Part shown: piece after piece, positions 31,594 through 38,713 of the stretch
Position numbering within the stretch: position 1 is the first letter of the stretch
How the letters are laid out: the number at the start of each line of letters is the position of its first letter
Assembly (NCBI GenBank): GCA_023421075.1
Contig: JAEZUM010000035.1
Location: forward strand, 1-40,162
DNA length: 40,162 bases
Origin: Bacillota bacterium
GTDB lineage: Bacteria; Bacillota; Clostridia; Lachnospirales; Lachnospiraceae
Reading direction: 5' to 3'
Made by a program: the position numbers and the translations under genes
The notes under the pieces: generated by a model
The model's database searches: none
The model's input: only the letters and a program-made list of their open reading frames with translations
What the model was told of the DNA's origin: nothing

Positions 31594-34308
31594 CTATATT
31601 CTGTCCTTGATCTTCTTCTGTAGCTGATACAGCTTATTGATGGCATCAATGGGTGTCAATACTGCAATGTTAAGATCTCTAAGTTCTGTTATAATATCTT
31701 CATTCTCCGAGGTGGTGAACAGGGACAGCTGATCGGAGAACAGCTTCGCCTTCTTTCTCTTTCCCTGGGAATCAAGCTGGAAGGAGGTTTCAACATATTC
31801 ATCGATTGAGAATTGCTCGGGGATGGAATCGGTCTGGTCCTGAGACACCTCCGGTGAGGATAAATTCTTAGCCTTCAGAGCAAGATCATTGCCGGTAAGC
31901 TCCATGACGATCTCGGAAGCGCGTTTTAAGACACTGGTCGGTACTCCGGCAAGCTTCGCTACCTGTATACCATAGCTCTTATCCGCACCACCCTTGACAA
32001 TTTTACGAAGGAATACGATATCCTCTCCTTGTTCCTTTACTGCAATGCAATAATTATTAACACCCTCCAAACGACCTTCTAACTCAGTCAGTTCATGATA
32101 ATGTGTCGCAAATAGAGTCTTTGCTCCTAGAATTTGATGGCTGCTGATATGCTCGACCACTGCCCAGGCGATACTAAGACCATCGAAGGTACTGGTGCCT
32201 CGTCCGATTTCATCAAGGATTAAGAGGCTGTTTTTGGTGGCATTGCGAAGAATATTTGCCACCTCAGTCATTTCCACCATGAAGGTACTTTGTCCGCTGG
32301 CCAGATCATCGGAGGCTCCGACACGGGTAAAGATACGGTCAACAATACCAATCGCGGCCGAATCAGCCGGAACAAAGCTTCCGATCTGTGCCATGAGAAC
32401 AATCAGTGCAGATTGCCTCATATAGGTGGATTTACCGGCCATATTCGGTCCTGTGATGATGGACACACGATTATGCTTGTTGTCTAGTAAGGTATCATTG
32501 GCTACAAACATGTCATGACTGATCATCCGTTCGACGACCGGATGACGTCCGTTCTTTATATGTAGAGAACCGCTGGTATTCATGATTGGTTTCACATAAT
32601 TATTCTGTTCCGCTACAAGAGCAAGGGACGCAAATACATCCACCTTGGCAATCGCCTTGGCAGTCTGTTGAATACGTCGTACCTCTAAGGATATCTGATC
32701 ACGAAGTTCACTGAACAGGTCATATTCTAGGGAAAACAGCTTGTCCTCGGCTCCGAGGATAATATCCTCCAGATCCTTCAGCTCCGGTGTACTATAGCGT
32801 TCCGCATTGGCTAAGGTCTGTTTACGAATCCAGGTAGGTGGAACCAGATTCTGATAGGAATTGGTTACCTCAAGGTAGTAACCGAAGACACGATTGAAGC
32901 GAATTTTAAGGTTCTTGATTCCGGTGGCCTCTCGCTCCTTTGTCTCGAGATCCATCAACCAATCCTTACCTTCGGTCTTTGCTTTACGAAGTCGATCCAC
33001 CTCCGAATTATAACCCTCACGGATGATTCCGCCTTCCTTCACATTCAGTGGAGGCTCCTCTGCAATGGAAGTATTTATTAATTCAAAGATATCTGTCAGA
33101 GGATCCAGTTCCTCGTAGATTTCCTTCAGTAGCTCACTATCGAAGCTCTGCATCAGGAATTTGATATGGGGCAGCATGGAGAGGGAAGAGCTGAATGCAA
33201 TTAGATCTCTGGGGTTGGCACTTTTATAGCTGATCTTACTCATGAGACGTTCCAGGTCGTAGATCGGGTTCAGATATTCCCTGATCTCCTCACGAGATAT
33301 CATATTATCCTTCATCTGGCTGACTGCTTCCAGACGCCTAGTAATCATATCATAATCAATCAAAGGCTGTTCCATGAACCCTCGTAGTAAACGAGCTCCC
33401 ATGGCAGTCTTTGTCTTATCCAGAACCCAAAGAAGAGACCCCTTCTTCGATTTCTCACGAATGGTCTCGGTTAACTCAAGGTTACGTACGGTTGAACTGT
33501 CAAGAAGCATATACTTCTCATAAGTATATGGTGTCAGCTTTATAATATGGGATAAGGAGCTCTTCTGAGTCTCCCGGAGAAATTGCATGATACAGCCTGC
33601 GGCTATCACCCCGATGGTATAATCCTTTAAGCCGAGACCATCAATGGTTGCAACCTGAAAATGATCTTTCAGAGCACGAATACAGAGTTCGTCATCAAAA
33701 TACCAGGGCTCAAGCGGGGACAGGGTAACATTATTGTAATTTTTCAATGTTTCAATATTGATACCGGAGACAAAAAAGGTATCATTACAGATGATTTCTG
33801 ACGGAGACCATTTATAGATCTCATCCATCAGCTTACGTTCGGTATCTACCTCGGTCACATAATAATCTCCGGTGGTTACGTCTACAATGGATATGCCATA
33901 GGCATTGGTAGTATGAACGACAGCCATCAGGTAGTTGTTCTTCGTTTCATCCAATACCTGAGTATTCAGATTCGTTCCCGGAGTTACGATACGGACTACT
34001 TCTCTTTTCACAATTCCCTTGGCTTGCTTTGGATCCTCCACCTGTTCACAGATCGCAACACGATAACCGCGGCTTACCAGTTTGCTTAGGTAATTATCAA
34101 CTGCATGATAAGGAACTCCACACATGGGGGCTCTCTCCTCCTGCCCAATATTCTTACCGGTTAATGCAATTTCCAGCTCTCTGGAGCAAACATGAGCATC
34201 CTCAAAAAACATCTCATAAAAGTCGCCCAGGCGGTAGAATAAGATACAGTCTTTATATTGTTCCTTAATCTGAAGGTACTGCTGCATCAGAGGAGTTAAT
34301 TGAGTCAT
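31594..34308 (-). CDS. mutS: DNA mismatch repair protein MutS
   Basis: A 904-residue mismatch sensor. The N-terminal domain has GDFYEMF with the mismatch-wedging Phe30 and Glu32. The ATPase domain has Walker A TGPNMAGKSTYMR (about residue 620), Walker B LLILDEIGRGTSTFDGLS and the helix-turn-helix dimer region near the C-terminus. AAAGGAT lies ten bases before the ATG. It heads mutS-mutL(-miaA). A promoter with consensus TATAAT is about 180 bases upstream, giving a long leader; a large inverted repeat lies just beyond that. Confidence 0.97.
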   Translation of the reverse strand: MTQLTPLMQQYLQIKEQYKDCILFYRLGDFYEMFFEDAHVCSRELEIALTGKNIGQEERAPMCGVPYHAVDNYLSKLVSRGYRVAICEQVEDPKQAKGIVKREVVRIVTPGTNLNTQVLDETKNNYLMAVVHTTNAYGISIVDVTTGDYYVTEVDTERKLMDEIYKWSPSEIICNDTFFVSGINIETLKNYNNVTLSPLEPWYFDDELCIRALKDHFQVATIDGLGLKDYTIGVIAAGCIMQFLRETQKSSLSHIIKLTPYTYEKYMLLDSSTVRNLELTETIREKSKKGSLLWVLDKTKTAMGARLLRGFMEQPLIDYDMITRRLEAVSQMKDNMISREEIREYLNPIYDLERLMSKISYKSANPRDLIAFSSSLSMLPHIKFLMQSFDSELLKEIYEELDPLTDIFELINTSIAEEPPLNVKEGGIIREGYNSEVDRLRKAKTEGKDWLMDLETKEREATGIKNLKIRFNRVFGYYLEVTNSYQNLVPPTWIRKQTLANAERYSTPELKDLEDIILGAEDKLFSLEYDLFSELRDQISLEVRRIQQTAKAIAKVDVFASLALVAEQNNYVKPIMNTSGSLHIKNGRHPVVERMISHDMFVANDTLLDNKHNRVSIITGPNMAGKSTYMRQSALIVLMAQIGSFVPADSAAIGIVDRIFTRVGASDDLASGQSTFMVEMTEVANILRNATKNSLLILDEIGRGTSTFDGLSIAWAVVEHISSHQILGAKTLFATHYHELTELEGRLEGVNNYCIAVKEQGEDIVFLRKIVKGGADKSYGIQVAKLAGVPTSVLKRASEIVMELTGNDLALKAKNLSSPEVSQDQTDSIPEQFSIDEYVETSFQLDSQGKRKKAKLFSDQLSLFTTSENEDIITELRDLNIAVLTPIDAINKLYQLQKKIKDRI

Positions 34309-34485
34309 GGTAGTGATCCTTTCGTATATAAATTATTCTTTTGAAAATTGATTATAGCCTTGATTTATGATCGGTAACGATACAAAGAAATCCATTCATC
34401 TATGCTTTATAATACTATGTATGGTGGTGTATCGCTTCCGAGACAATATACATGGTATATGGTTCAATAAATTAAAATCATTACA

Positions 34486-34513
34486 ATTATACCATAATAG
34501 TCACCTTTTGCAA
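34486..34513 (-). promoter_or_regulatory. Promoter upstream of mutS
   Basis: Minus strand TTGCAA (34513-34508), 16-base spacer, then TATAAT (34491-34486) preceded by TGG. The leader to the mutS ATG would be about 170 bases. Confidence 0.6.
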
Positions 34514-34551
34514 GGATTGGTTGATGAATAAATTGTATGTACTAAACGGAA

Positions 34552-34736
34552 CACCCCAGTATAAGTTGATGACATGAGTTCAATCAAGGTTTCCAGAATC
34601 GGAGACGCTTTCGCTTAGATGCATTACGTAGCGGTACGTAAGGTTCTATAGTACAGAACCTAAGTACCGACGAATGCAAATACTCCGATTATACAAACCT
34701 TGATCGAACTCATCTTCAGACATTCAAGCTGGGGTG
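34552..34736. repeat. 185-base imperfect inverted repeat (long hairpin; MITE-like or structured RNA)
   Basis: Successive arms pair from outside in: CACCCCAG/CTGGGGTG (34552-34559, 34729-34736); ATGAGTTCAATCAAGGTTT with its complement at one mismatch (34574-34592, 34695-34713); AATCGGAG/CTCCGATT (34597-34604, 34683-34690); GCATT/AATGC; CGGTAC/GTACCG (34632-34637, 34664-34669); GGTTCT/AGAACC around a seven-base loop. Internal loops are small except a 16 by 5 one. It lies in the 576-base gene-free gap between mutS and rnhA. AACGGA occurs on both sides (34545-34550 and 34744-34749), a possible short target duplication. No coding frame or T-tract is associated. Confidence 0.8.
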
Positions 34737-34884
34737 CGAAAGTAACGGACATGCTCCTATGGTATCCTCATATCAATCATATTTATTCGATTTGAGAATG
34801 TTAATAGAAACCTGTCCGTAATGTTTAAATAATTTATTCTATATAGTTTAAAAGGATATCTATTGCGAAACAATAAATTTGATT
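34737..34884. other. Intergenic, downstream of rnhA
   Basis: Nothing certain. ACGGACA (34745-34751) and TGTCCGT (34813-34819) are inverted repeats but 61 bases apart. No T-rich terminator for rnhA is apparent on the minus strand. Confidence 0.3.
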
Positions 34885-35361
34885 TTATTCCAGCTGGATA
34901 TCATCCGCAAGGTTGTCTCCGTCTGCGGCGGTTGTGGCAAGCACATCACAGCGCTCATTCATCGGATGACCGTTATGTCCGCGTACCCATTCGTAGCGAA
35001 CCTCATGAATCTCCATTGCTTTCAGTAACCGCTTCCACAAATCAATGTTTTTCACCGGCTCATTCTTGCCTCTCTTCCAGCCCTTTTTCATCCATCCTTC
35101 CAGCCAATGCTCATTAAAGGCCTTCACTAAGTACTGAGAATCAGAATACAGAACAACCTGGCAGGGTTTCGTTAAGGCTTCTAAGCCAGCGATGGCTGCC
35201 ATCAGCTCCATGCGGTTATTGGTTGTTTTCTTATAACCACCGGAATATTCTCTCTCGTGAGTGGTTCCTTTTGAATCGACGAAGACCACAATGGCTCCAT
35301 AACCACCGGGACCCTCCGGGTTTCCTCTGGCTGCTCCATCGGTATAGATTGTTACATTCAT
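34885..35361 (-). CDS. rnhA: Ribonuclease HI
   Basis: A 158-residue type 1 RNase H that cuts RNA in RNA-DNA hybrids. Motifs: IYTDGAARGNPEGPGGYGAI with the first active-site Asp, NNRMELMAAIAGLEAL with Glu, VLYSDSQYLVKAFN with the second Asp, and WVRGHNGHPMNERCDVLA with the final His/Asp. Start ATG 35361 overlaps the stop codon of the MutS-like gene by four bases (ATGA), so its translation is probably coupled to that gene; an alternative ATG at 35373 sits on the ribosome site. Confidence 0.95.
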   Translation of the reverse strand: MNVTIYTDGAARGNPEGPGGYGAIVVFVDSKGTTHEREYSGGYKKTTNNRMELMAAIAGLEALTKPCQVVLYSDSQYLVKAFNEHWLEGWMKKGWKRGKNEPVKNIDLWKRLLKAMEIHEVRYEWVRGHNGHPMNERCDVLATTAADGDNLADDIQLE

Positions 35362-37028
35362 AATATTCTCCATTCCCCTCTCTCCAAAAATTCCTGTGCG
35401 GCATGTTCGGCGGAGGTGATAATTTCCTCCGGATAGCCTAACATGGCAAGCAGCCTTATCGCATTTTTTGAAACTGCCTTTCCTTGATATAGCTTGTAGT
35501 CAAAGAGTACCCGATTATCTTCTATTCGCTCCTGGAAATGATAATTGGAATAGCTCCCTTCTAAAATATGTGTCAGCTCGATATCATGAGTTGCAGCGAA
35601 AACCAGAGCATTTTCGAGGGCTAAGGTATTCAGAATGCGGGAAGATGCCGCAATTCGCTCTAAGGTATTTGTACCTCGCAGCACCTCATCAATAAAACAG
35701 AGCATCGGGATATCAGGATTAATCTGATCAAGAATACGTTTTAACGATTTAATCTCAACTATATAGTAGCTCTCACTGCTGAAAATATTGTCTCGCAGCG
35801 CCATAGAGGAATAGATCATAAAATAACTTCCCTGATAGCTGGTTGCTGTAGAGGTATATATTGTTTGAGAAAGGATGGCATTGATTGCTAAGGTCTTAAT
35901 GAAGGTGGATTTGCCCGAAGCATTGGAGCCGGTTAGTAATACACTGCGTTTCTCACTGATTGAATTTGTTACAGGTTGCTCCAGCAAGGGATGATATAAA
36001 TCGGTTGCCGATAGAAAGGGCTGATCCGTTTTGGTCAGCGTCGGCTCACAGTAATAATAAATCAACTTTCGGAAGGAGGCTGCAGCGATCATACTGTCCA
36101 GATATCCGATATTTTCAAAGATCCGATTCAGAACCTTACGATTCTTCTTAAAGAAGCTAAGCATCGAATTATATTTGATCAGATCCAGATGAAAAAGCAT
36201 TCGAAAATAATCAAGGATAGCATCTAATATATTACCATTTGCACTCTTCGGAGCTAAGATAAAGGAGCCACGTTTAATCTTGTTAAAATATTTTATATCC
36301 TCATGTAGACGATCGGTGTATTTCTTAATCTCAGGAATATCAAGGTGAATAATTGCCTTGGTATTATCCAACAGACGAAAAATATAAGAAAATACCGTTA
36401 TATAATTCTCGATTTTTGCCTTACAGGAATAATAATGAAATATATTAATGATAGCAAAAGTAAAGGTACCGACCCCACCTAAGCCGGGGATTACAAAAAT
36501 CATCGCGATAGAAAAAAGGAAACCGAAATCCAGCAGATAATGAATCAAATTACTGTCTGCTTCCTGAGCTTCCAGTCGATTGATATATTCAAAGACAGAT
36601 ATACTGCGTAGCTTACCCATATTATGAAGCCTTGACTGTAACTCGATTCGAGCGTCTTCCTTGTCCGTGAAAAACTTCATTAAGCGGTTTCTCTCCGCTA
36701 ATTCCTCCTCTGAAAAACAAGGCTTGCGAAGCAGACTATATAGATATTCTTCCCCGATGGACGACCTGGTGTTGTTCATCTCCATAAAAATCTCATCCAT
36801 ATCCAGGTCATTCCAGGTGATATCATCGACATCCAGCTTCGTGTCTTTTACTGAATTATAATAAGCCTTAAGATATTCAAACTTTTCAGAAGTGTATTCT
36901 TCATTGGGTGTATCTCCCCATTCGTTCTTCAGACGAAGCTTTAACTGTCTCAAATTTTTCCGGTTACTGATGATACTCAATATAACAATTACAGTCATTG
37001 CTGCAACAATAATTAAGATAATTTCCAT
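35358..37028 (-). CDS. Membrane-anchored MutS-family ATPase
   Basis: A 556-residue protein with a MutS-type ATPase domain but no mismatch-binding domain I. Residues 2-20 form a transmembrane helix and about 163-200 one or two more. The ABC-like ATPase has Walker A LLTGSNASGKST (residues 364-375) and Walker B MLCFIDEVLRGTNT (442-455), followed by FAATHDIEL, the switch His of the MutS family. Sequence between 50 and 160 corresponds to the lever/core region. Membrane MutS-like proteins are found in several phyla; their function is unknown. A perfect sigma-A promoter lies at 37088-37116 and rnhA overlaps its 3' end. Confidence 0.9.
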   Translation of the reverse strand: MEIILIIVAAMTVIVILSIISNRKNLRQLKLRLKNEWGDTPNEEYTSEKFEYLKAYYNSVKDTKLDVDDITWNDLDMDEIFMEMNNTRSSIGEEYLYSLLRKPCFSEEELAERNRLMKFFTDKEDARIELQSRLHNMGKLRSISVFEYINRLEAQEADSNLIHYLLDFGFLFSIAMIFVIPGLGGVGTFTFAIINIFHYYSCKAKIENYITVFSYIFRLLDNTKAIIHLDIPEIKKYTDRLHEDIKYFNKIKRGSFILAPKSANGNILDAILDYFRMLFHLDLIKYNSMLSFFKKNRKVLNRIFENIGYLDSMIAAASFRKLIYYYCEPTLTKTDQPFLSATDLYHPLLEQPVTNSISEKRSVLLTGSNASGKSTFIKTLAINAILSQTIYTSTATSYQGSYFMIYSSMALRDNIFSSESYYIVEIKSLKRILDQINPDIPMLCFIDEVLRGTNTLERIAASSRILNTLALENALVFAATHDIELTHILEGSYSNYHFQERIEDNRVLFDYKLYQGKAVSKNAIRLLAMLGYPEEIITSAEHAAQEFLERGEWRIL

Positions 37029-37087
37029 GACTATACTCCTGTCTGCTTAATTTCTATTGTTATTGTAGGTGTATTTATACTACGGCT

Positions 37088-37116
37088 ATTATAAAATTCT
37101 ATTACTATACTGTCAA
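37088..37116 (-). promoter_or_regulatory. Consensus sigma-A promoter of the MutS-like/rnhA unit
   Basis: Minus strand TTGACA (37116-37111), 17-base spacer and TATAAT (37093-37088): a perfect match to consensus. Start site about 37081; CAGGAG precedes ATG 37028. Confidence 0.88.
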
Positions 37117-37311
37117 TCTTTGAGGGACTAAAATAAGTAAATTCTAATCTTTTCTGTGCTTGTCAGTATTAGAAGCTCTTATTACTCTCTTTCTTATTTC
37201 ATAAATTCAAGAGGAACGAAGAAGCACGATTTGCGAGCTTCTCTGATGCCTGTTAATAGGCATTATTCGCAGATATGTATTCGCATTGATAAATATGCTT
37301 ACGTGCAAATA
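37117..37311. other. Gene-free region with small hairpins
   Basis: Between a promoter and a terminator, both on the minus strand. It holds GAAGC/GCTTC (37221-37225, 37237-37241, with two inner CG pairs), ATGCCT-GTTAAT-AGGCAT (37246-37263) and a direct repeat ATTCGCA (37265-37271, 37279-37285) whose TCGCA can pair with TGCGA at 37232-37236. No reading frame of note. It could encode a small RNA or be an old repeat. Confidence 0.4.
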
Positions 37312-37344
37312 TAAAAATGGTTGAACACTAATGTTCAACCATTT
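37312..37344 (-). terminator. Strong terminator of the NlpC/P60 gene
   Basis: AAATGGTTGAACA (37315-37327) and TGTTCAACCATTT (37332-37344) form a perfect 13-bp stem with loop CTAA. The minus-strand tail ATTTTTATATTT is U-rich. It ends the hydrolase transcript 26 bases after its stop codon. Confidence 0.85.
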
Positions 37345-37369
37345 CATATCATTCTATACGAAATTCTAA

Positions 37370-38440
37370 TTATTCGTTAATATATCTTACGCACTTTACA
37401 GGGGATCTGTAGTACATATTGGAAATCTTAATACCATCTCTTCTATTACTTGCATGAATAACCTTACCATTGCCGATATACATCGCTACATGGTTAATAT
37501 AAGAAGAGCTTCCGTAGAATACTAAATCACCGGGCTTCAAGTTGGCAGCAGAAATGGTGTTACCGCTTCTTGCCTGTTCTCTGGAGGTACGAGGAATATA
37601 GATTCCCATCTTTCGATACAAGGCTTGTGTATAACCGGAACAGTCAACTCCTCTGCCGAGTGTAGTACCACCCCATACATAAGCATCTCCAAGATACTGT
37701 TTCGCCAAATCAATCAGCTTAACACGTGTAGAGGATACACCGGAACCGTATTCTAATTCTTCGATGGATACCGCTTTGATTAACTGGAAGGATAAATCTA
37801 CATATTCCTTCGCTACATAAGCAATGGTTCCCTCTGCTGAATCGTCGGAATCAAGACTCACCTGTACCCACTTTCCATGCTCTTTATCATCTGAAATAAT
37901 TCTGCTGTCAAGAACGATTAATTCTTCGCCCTTAGCAATCTGATCAATTACTTCAGCATCCGTGGAGGGATTCTTTCTTACTCTGAGGCCGTTCGTATTT
38001 GCTGTAGCAATATAATTGCCAAGCTTTTTCGCTAGTTGAGTAGCTTCGGTACCGGTAATCAGATACATGCTCTTCACATATCCGGTTACTTTACCCGAGG
38101 TAATCTTGGTCCAACCGTCCTTGTCAGCTTCTAAGATCTCGCATCCACCATTCTTGGGAAGCTTACCAACCAGTTTCTTGTCTTCACTGGGACCGGAACG
38201 AATATTTAAGTTATTATCTACGTTTGCAATACCAATATTAATAAAACCGGGGATCGGTATCTCGTAATTTGAAAAGGTTGATACCGTTCCTTCATCACCG
38301 ATACCGGTGCTTGTGGTTATTTTATCTGCTGTAAATCCAGCAACTGCTTCCTCATAGGCCATTGCTGTCTTAGGGGCGGCTGTGAGCACTAATGTTCCCG
38401 TTACACATACCAAGGAAAACTTTAGGAGCTTCCTATTCAT
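37370..38440 (-). CDS. Secreted SH3b-NlpC/P60 peptidoglycan hydrolase
   Basis: A 356-residue exported endopeptidase, expected to cleave within peptidoglycan stem peptides. A signal peptide occupies about residues 1-28 (ending TAMA). Two bacterial SH3 domains follow (about 68-130, NLNIRSGPSEDKKLVGKL; and 148-218, GLRVRKNPSTDAEVIDQI), then the NlpC/P60 domain (about 235-356) with catalytic C267 (VDCSGYTQAL), H317 (NHVAMYIGNG) and a further His at 329 (VIHASNRRDG). ATG 38440 lies seven bases after GGAGG. It is a monocistronic gene with a perfect sigma-A promoter, a 130-base leader and a strong terminator. Confidence 0.94.
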   Translation of the reverse strand: MNRKLLKFSLVCVTGTLVLTAAPKTAMAYEEAVAGFTADKITTSTGIGDEGTVSTFSNYEIPIPGFINIGIANVDNNLNIRSGPSEDKKLVGKLPKNGGCEILEADKDGWTKITSGKVTGYVKSMYLITGTEATQLAKKLGNYIATANTNGLRVRKNPSTDAEVIDQIAKGEELIVLDSRIISDDKEHGKWVQVSLDSDDSAEGTIAYVAKEYVDLSFQLIKAVSIEELEYGSGVSSTRVKLIDLAKQYLGDAYVWGGTTLGRGVDCSGYTQALYRKMGIYIPRTSREQARSGNTISAANLKPGDLVFYGSSSYINHVAMYIGNGKVIHASNRRDGIKISNMYYRSPVKCVRYINE

Positions 38441-38532
38441 TGTACTTCCTCCATACATTTTCTTGTTCTATTACACGAAATATCTAGTCGTCACATATGT
38501 AATCAATATGTAAATTATAGTGTGCATCAAAT

Positions 38533-38570
38533 GTTACATTAAATATTACGCAAATATTAAATATGTTACA
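38533..38570 (-). promoter_or_regulatory. Two TGTAAC boxes next to the hydrolase promoter (WalR-like?)
   Basis: TGTAAC occurs on the minus strand at 38570-38565 and 38538-38533, starts 32 bases apart (three helical turns), each within ATGTAACAT. The first overlaps the predicted start site. The hexamer fits the TGT(A/T)A(A/T/C) half-site of WalR, which controls wall hydrolases in Bacillus, but the five-base spacing of true WalR sites is absent. Confidence 0.35.
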
Positions 38571-38575
38571 TGAGT

Positions 38576-38604
38576 ATTATAGCAAACACTATACTTTTTG
38601 TCAA
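38576..38604 (-). promoter_or_regulatory. Consensus sigma-A promoter of the NlpC/P60 gene
   Basis: Minus strand TTGACA (38604-38599), 17-base spacer, TATAAT (38581-38576). Both hexamers are perfect; a second TTGACA lies a few bases further upstream. Confidence 0.9.
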
Positions 38605-38657
38605 CTCTATGTCAAAGTTATTTTAGATTTTGGTCAAAATTAACAAAATAGATAGAA

Positions 38658-38700
38658 AAAGGACTACCACGGTAATTTTTCATTAACCGGGTAGTCCTTT
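38658..38700 (-). terminator. Terminator of spoIVA
   Basis: AAAGGACTACC (38658-38668) and GGTAGTCCTTT (38690-38700) form an 11-bp stem with a 21-base loop that can pair further (CGGT/ACCG). On the minus strand it is followed by a T-tract and lies 13 bases after the spoIVA stop. Confidence 0.85.
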
Positions 38701-38713
38701 CAGCTGTAAAATG

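Noticed and set aside
34309..34485. Long mutS leader considered as a riboswitch
   Set aside because: I could not find any known aptamer motif, and mutS is not a typical riboswitch target.
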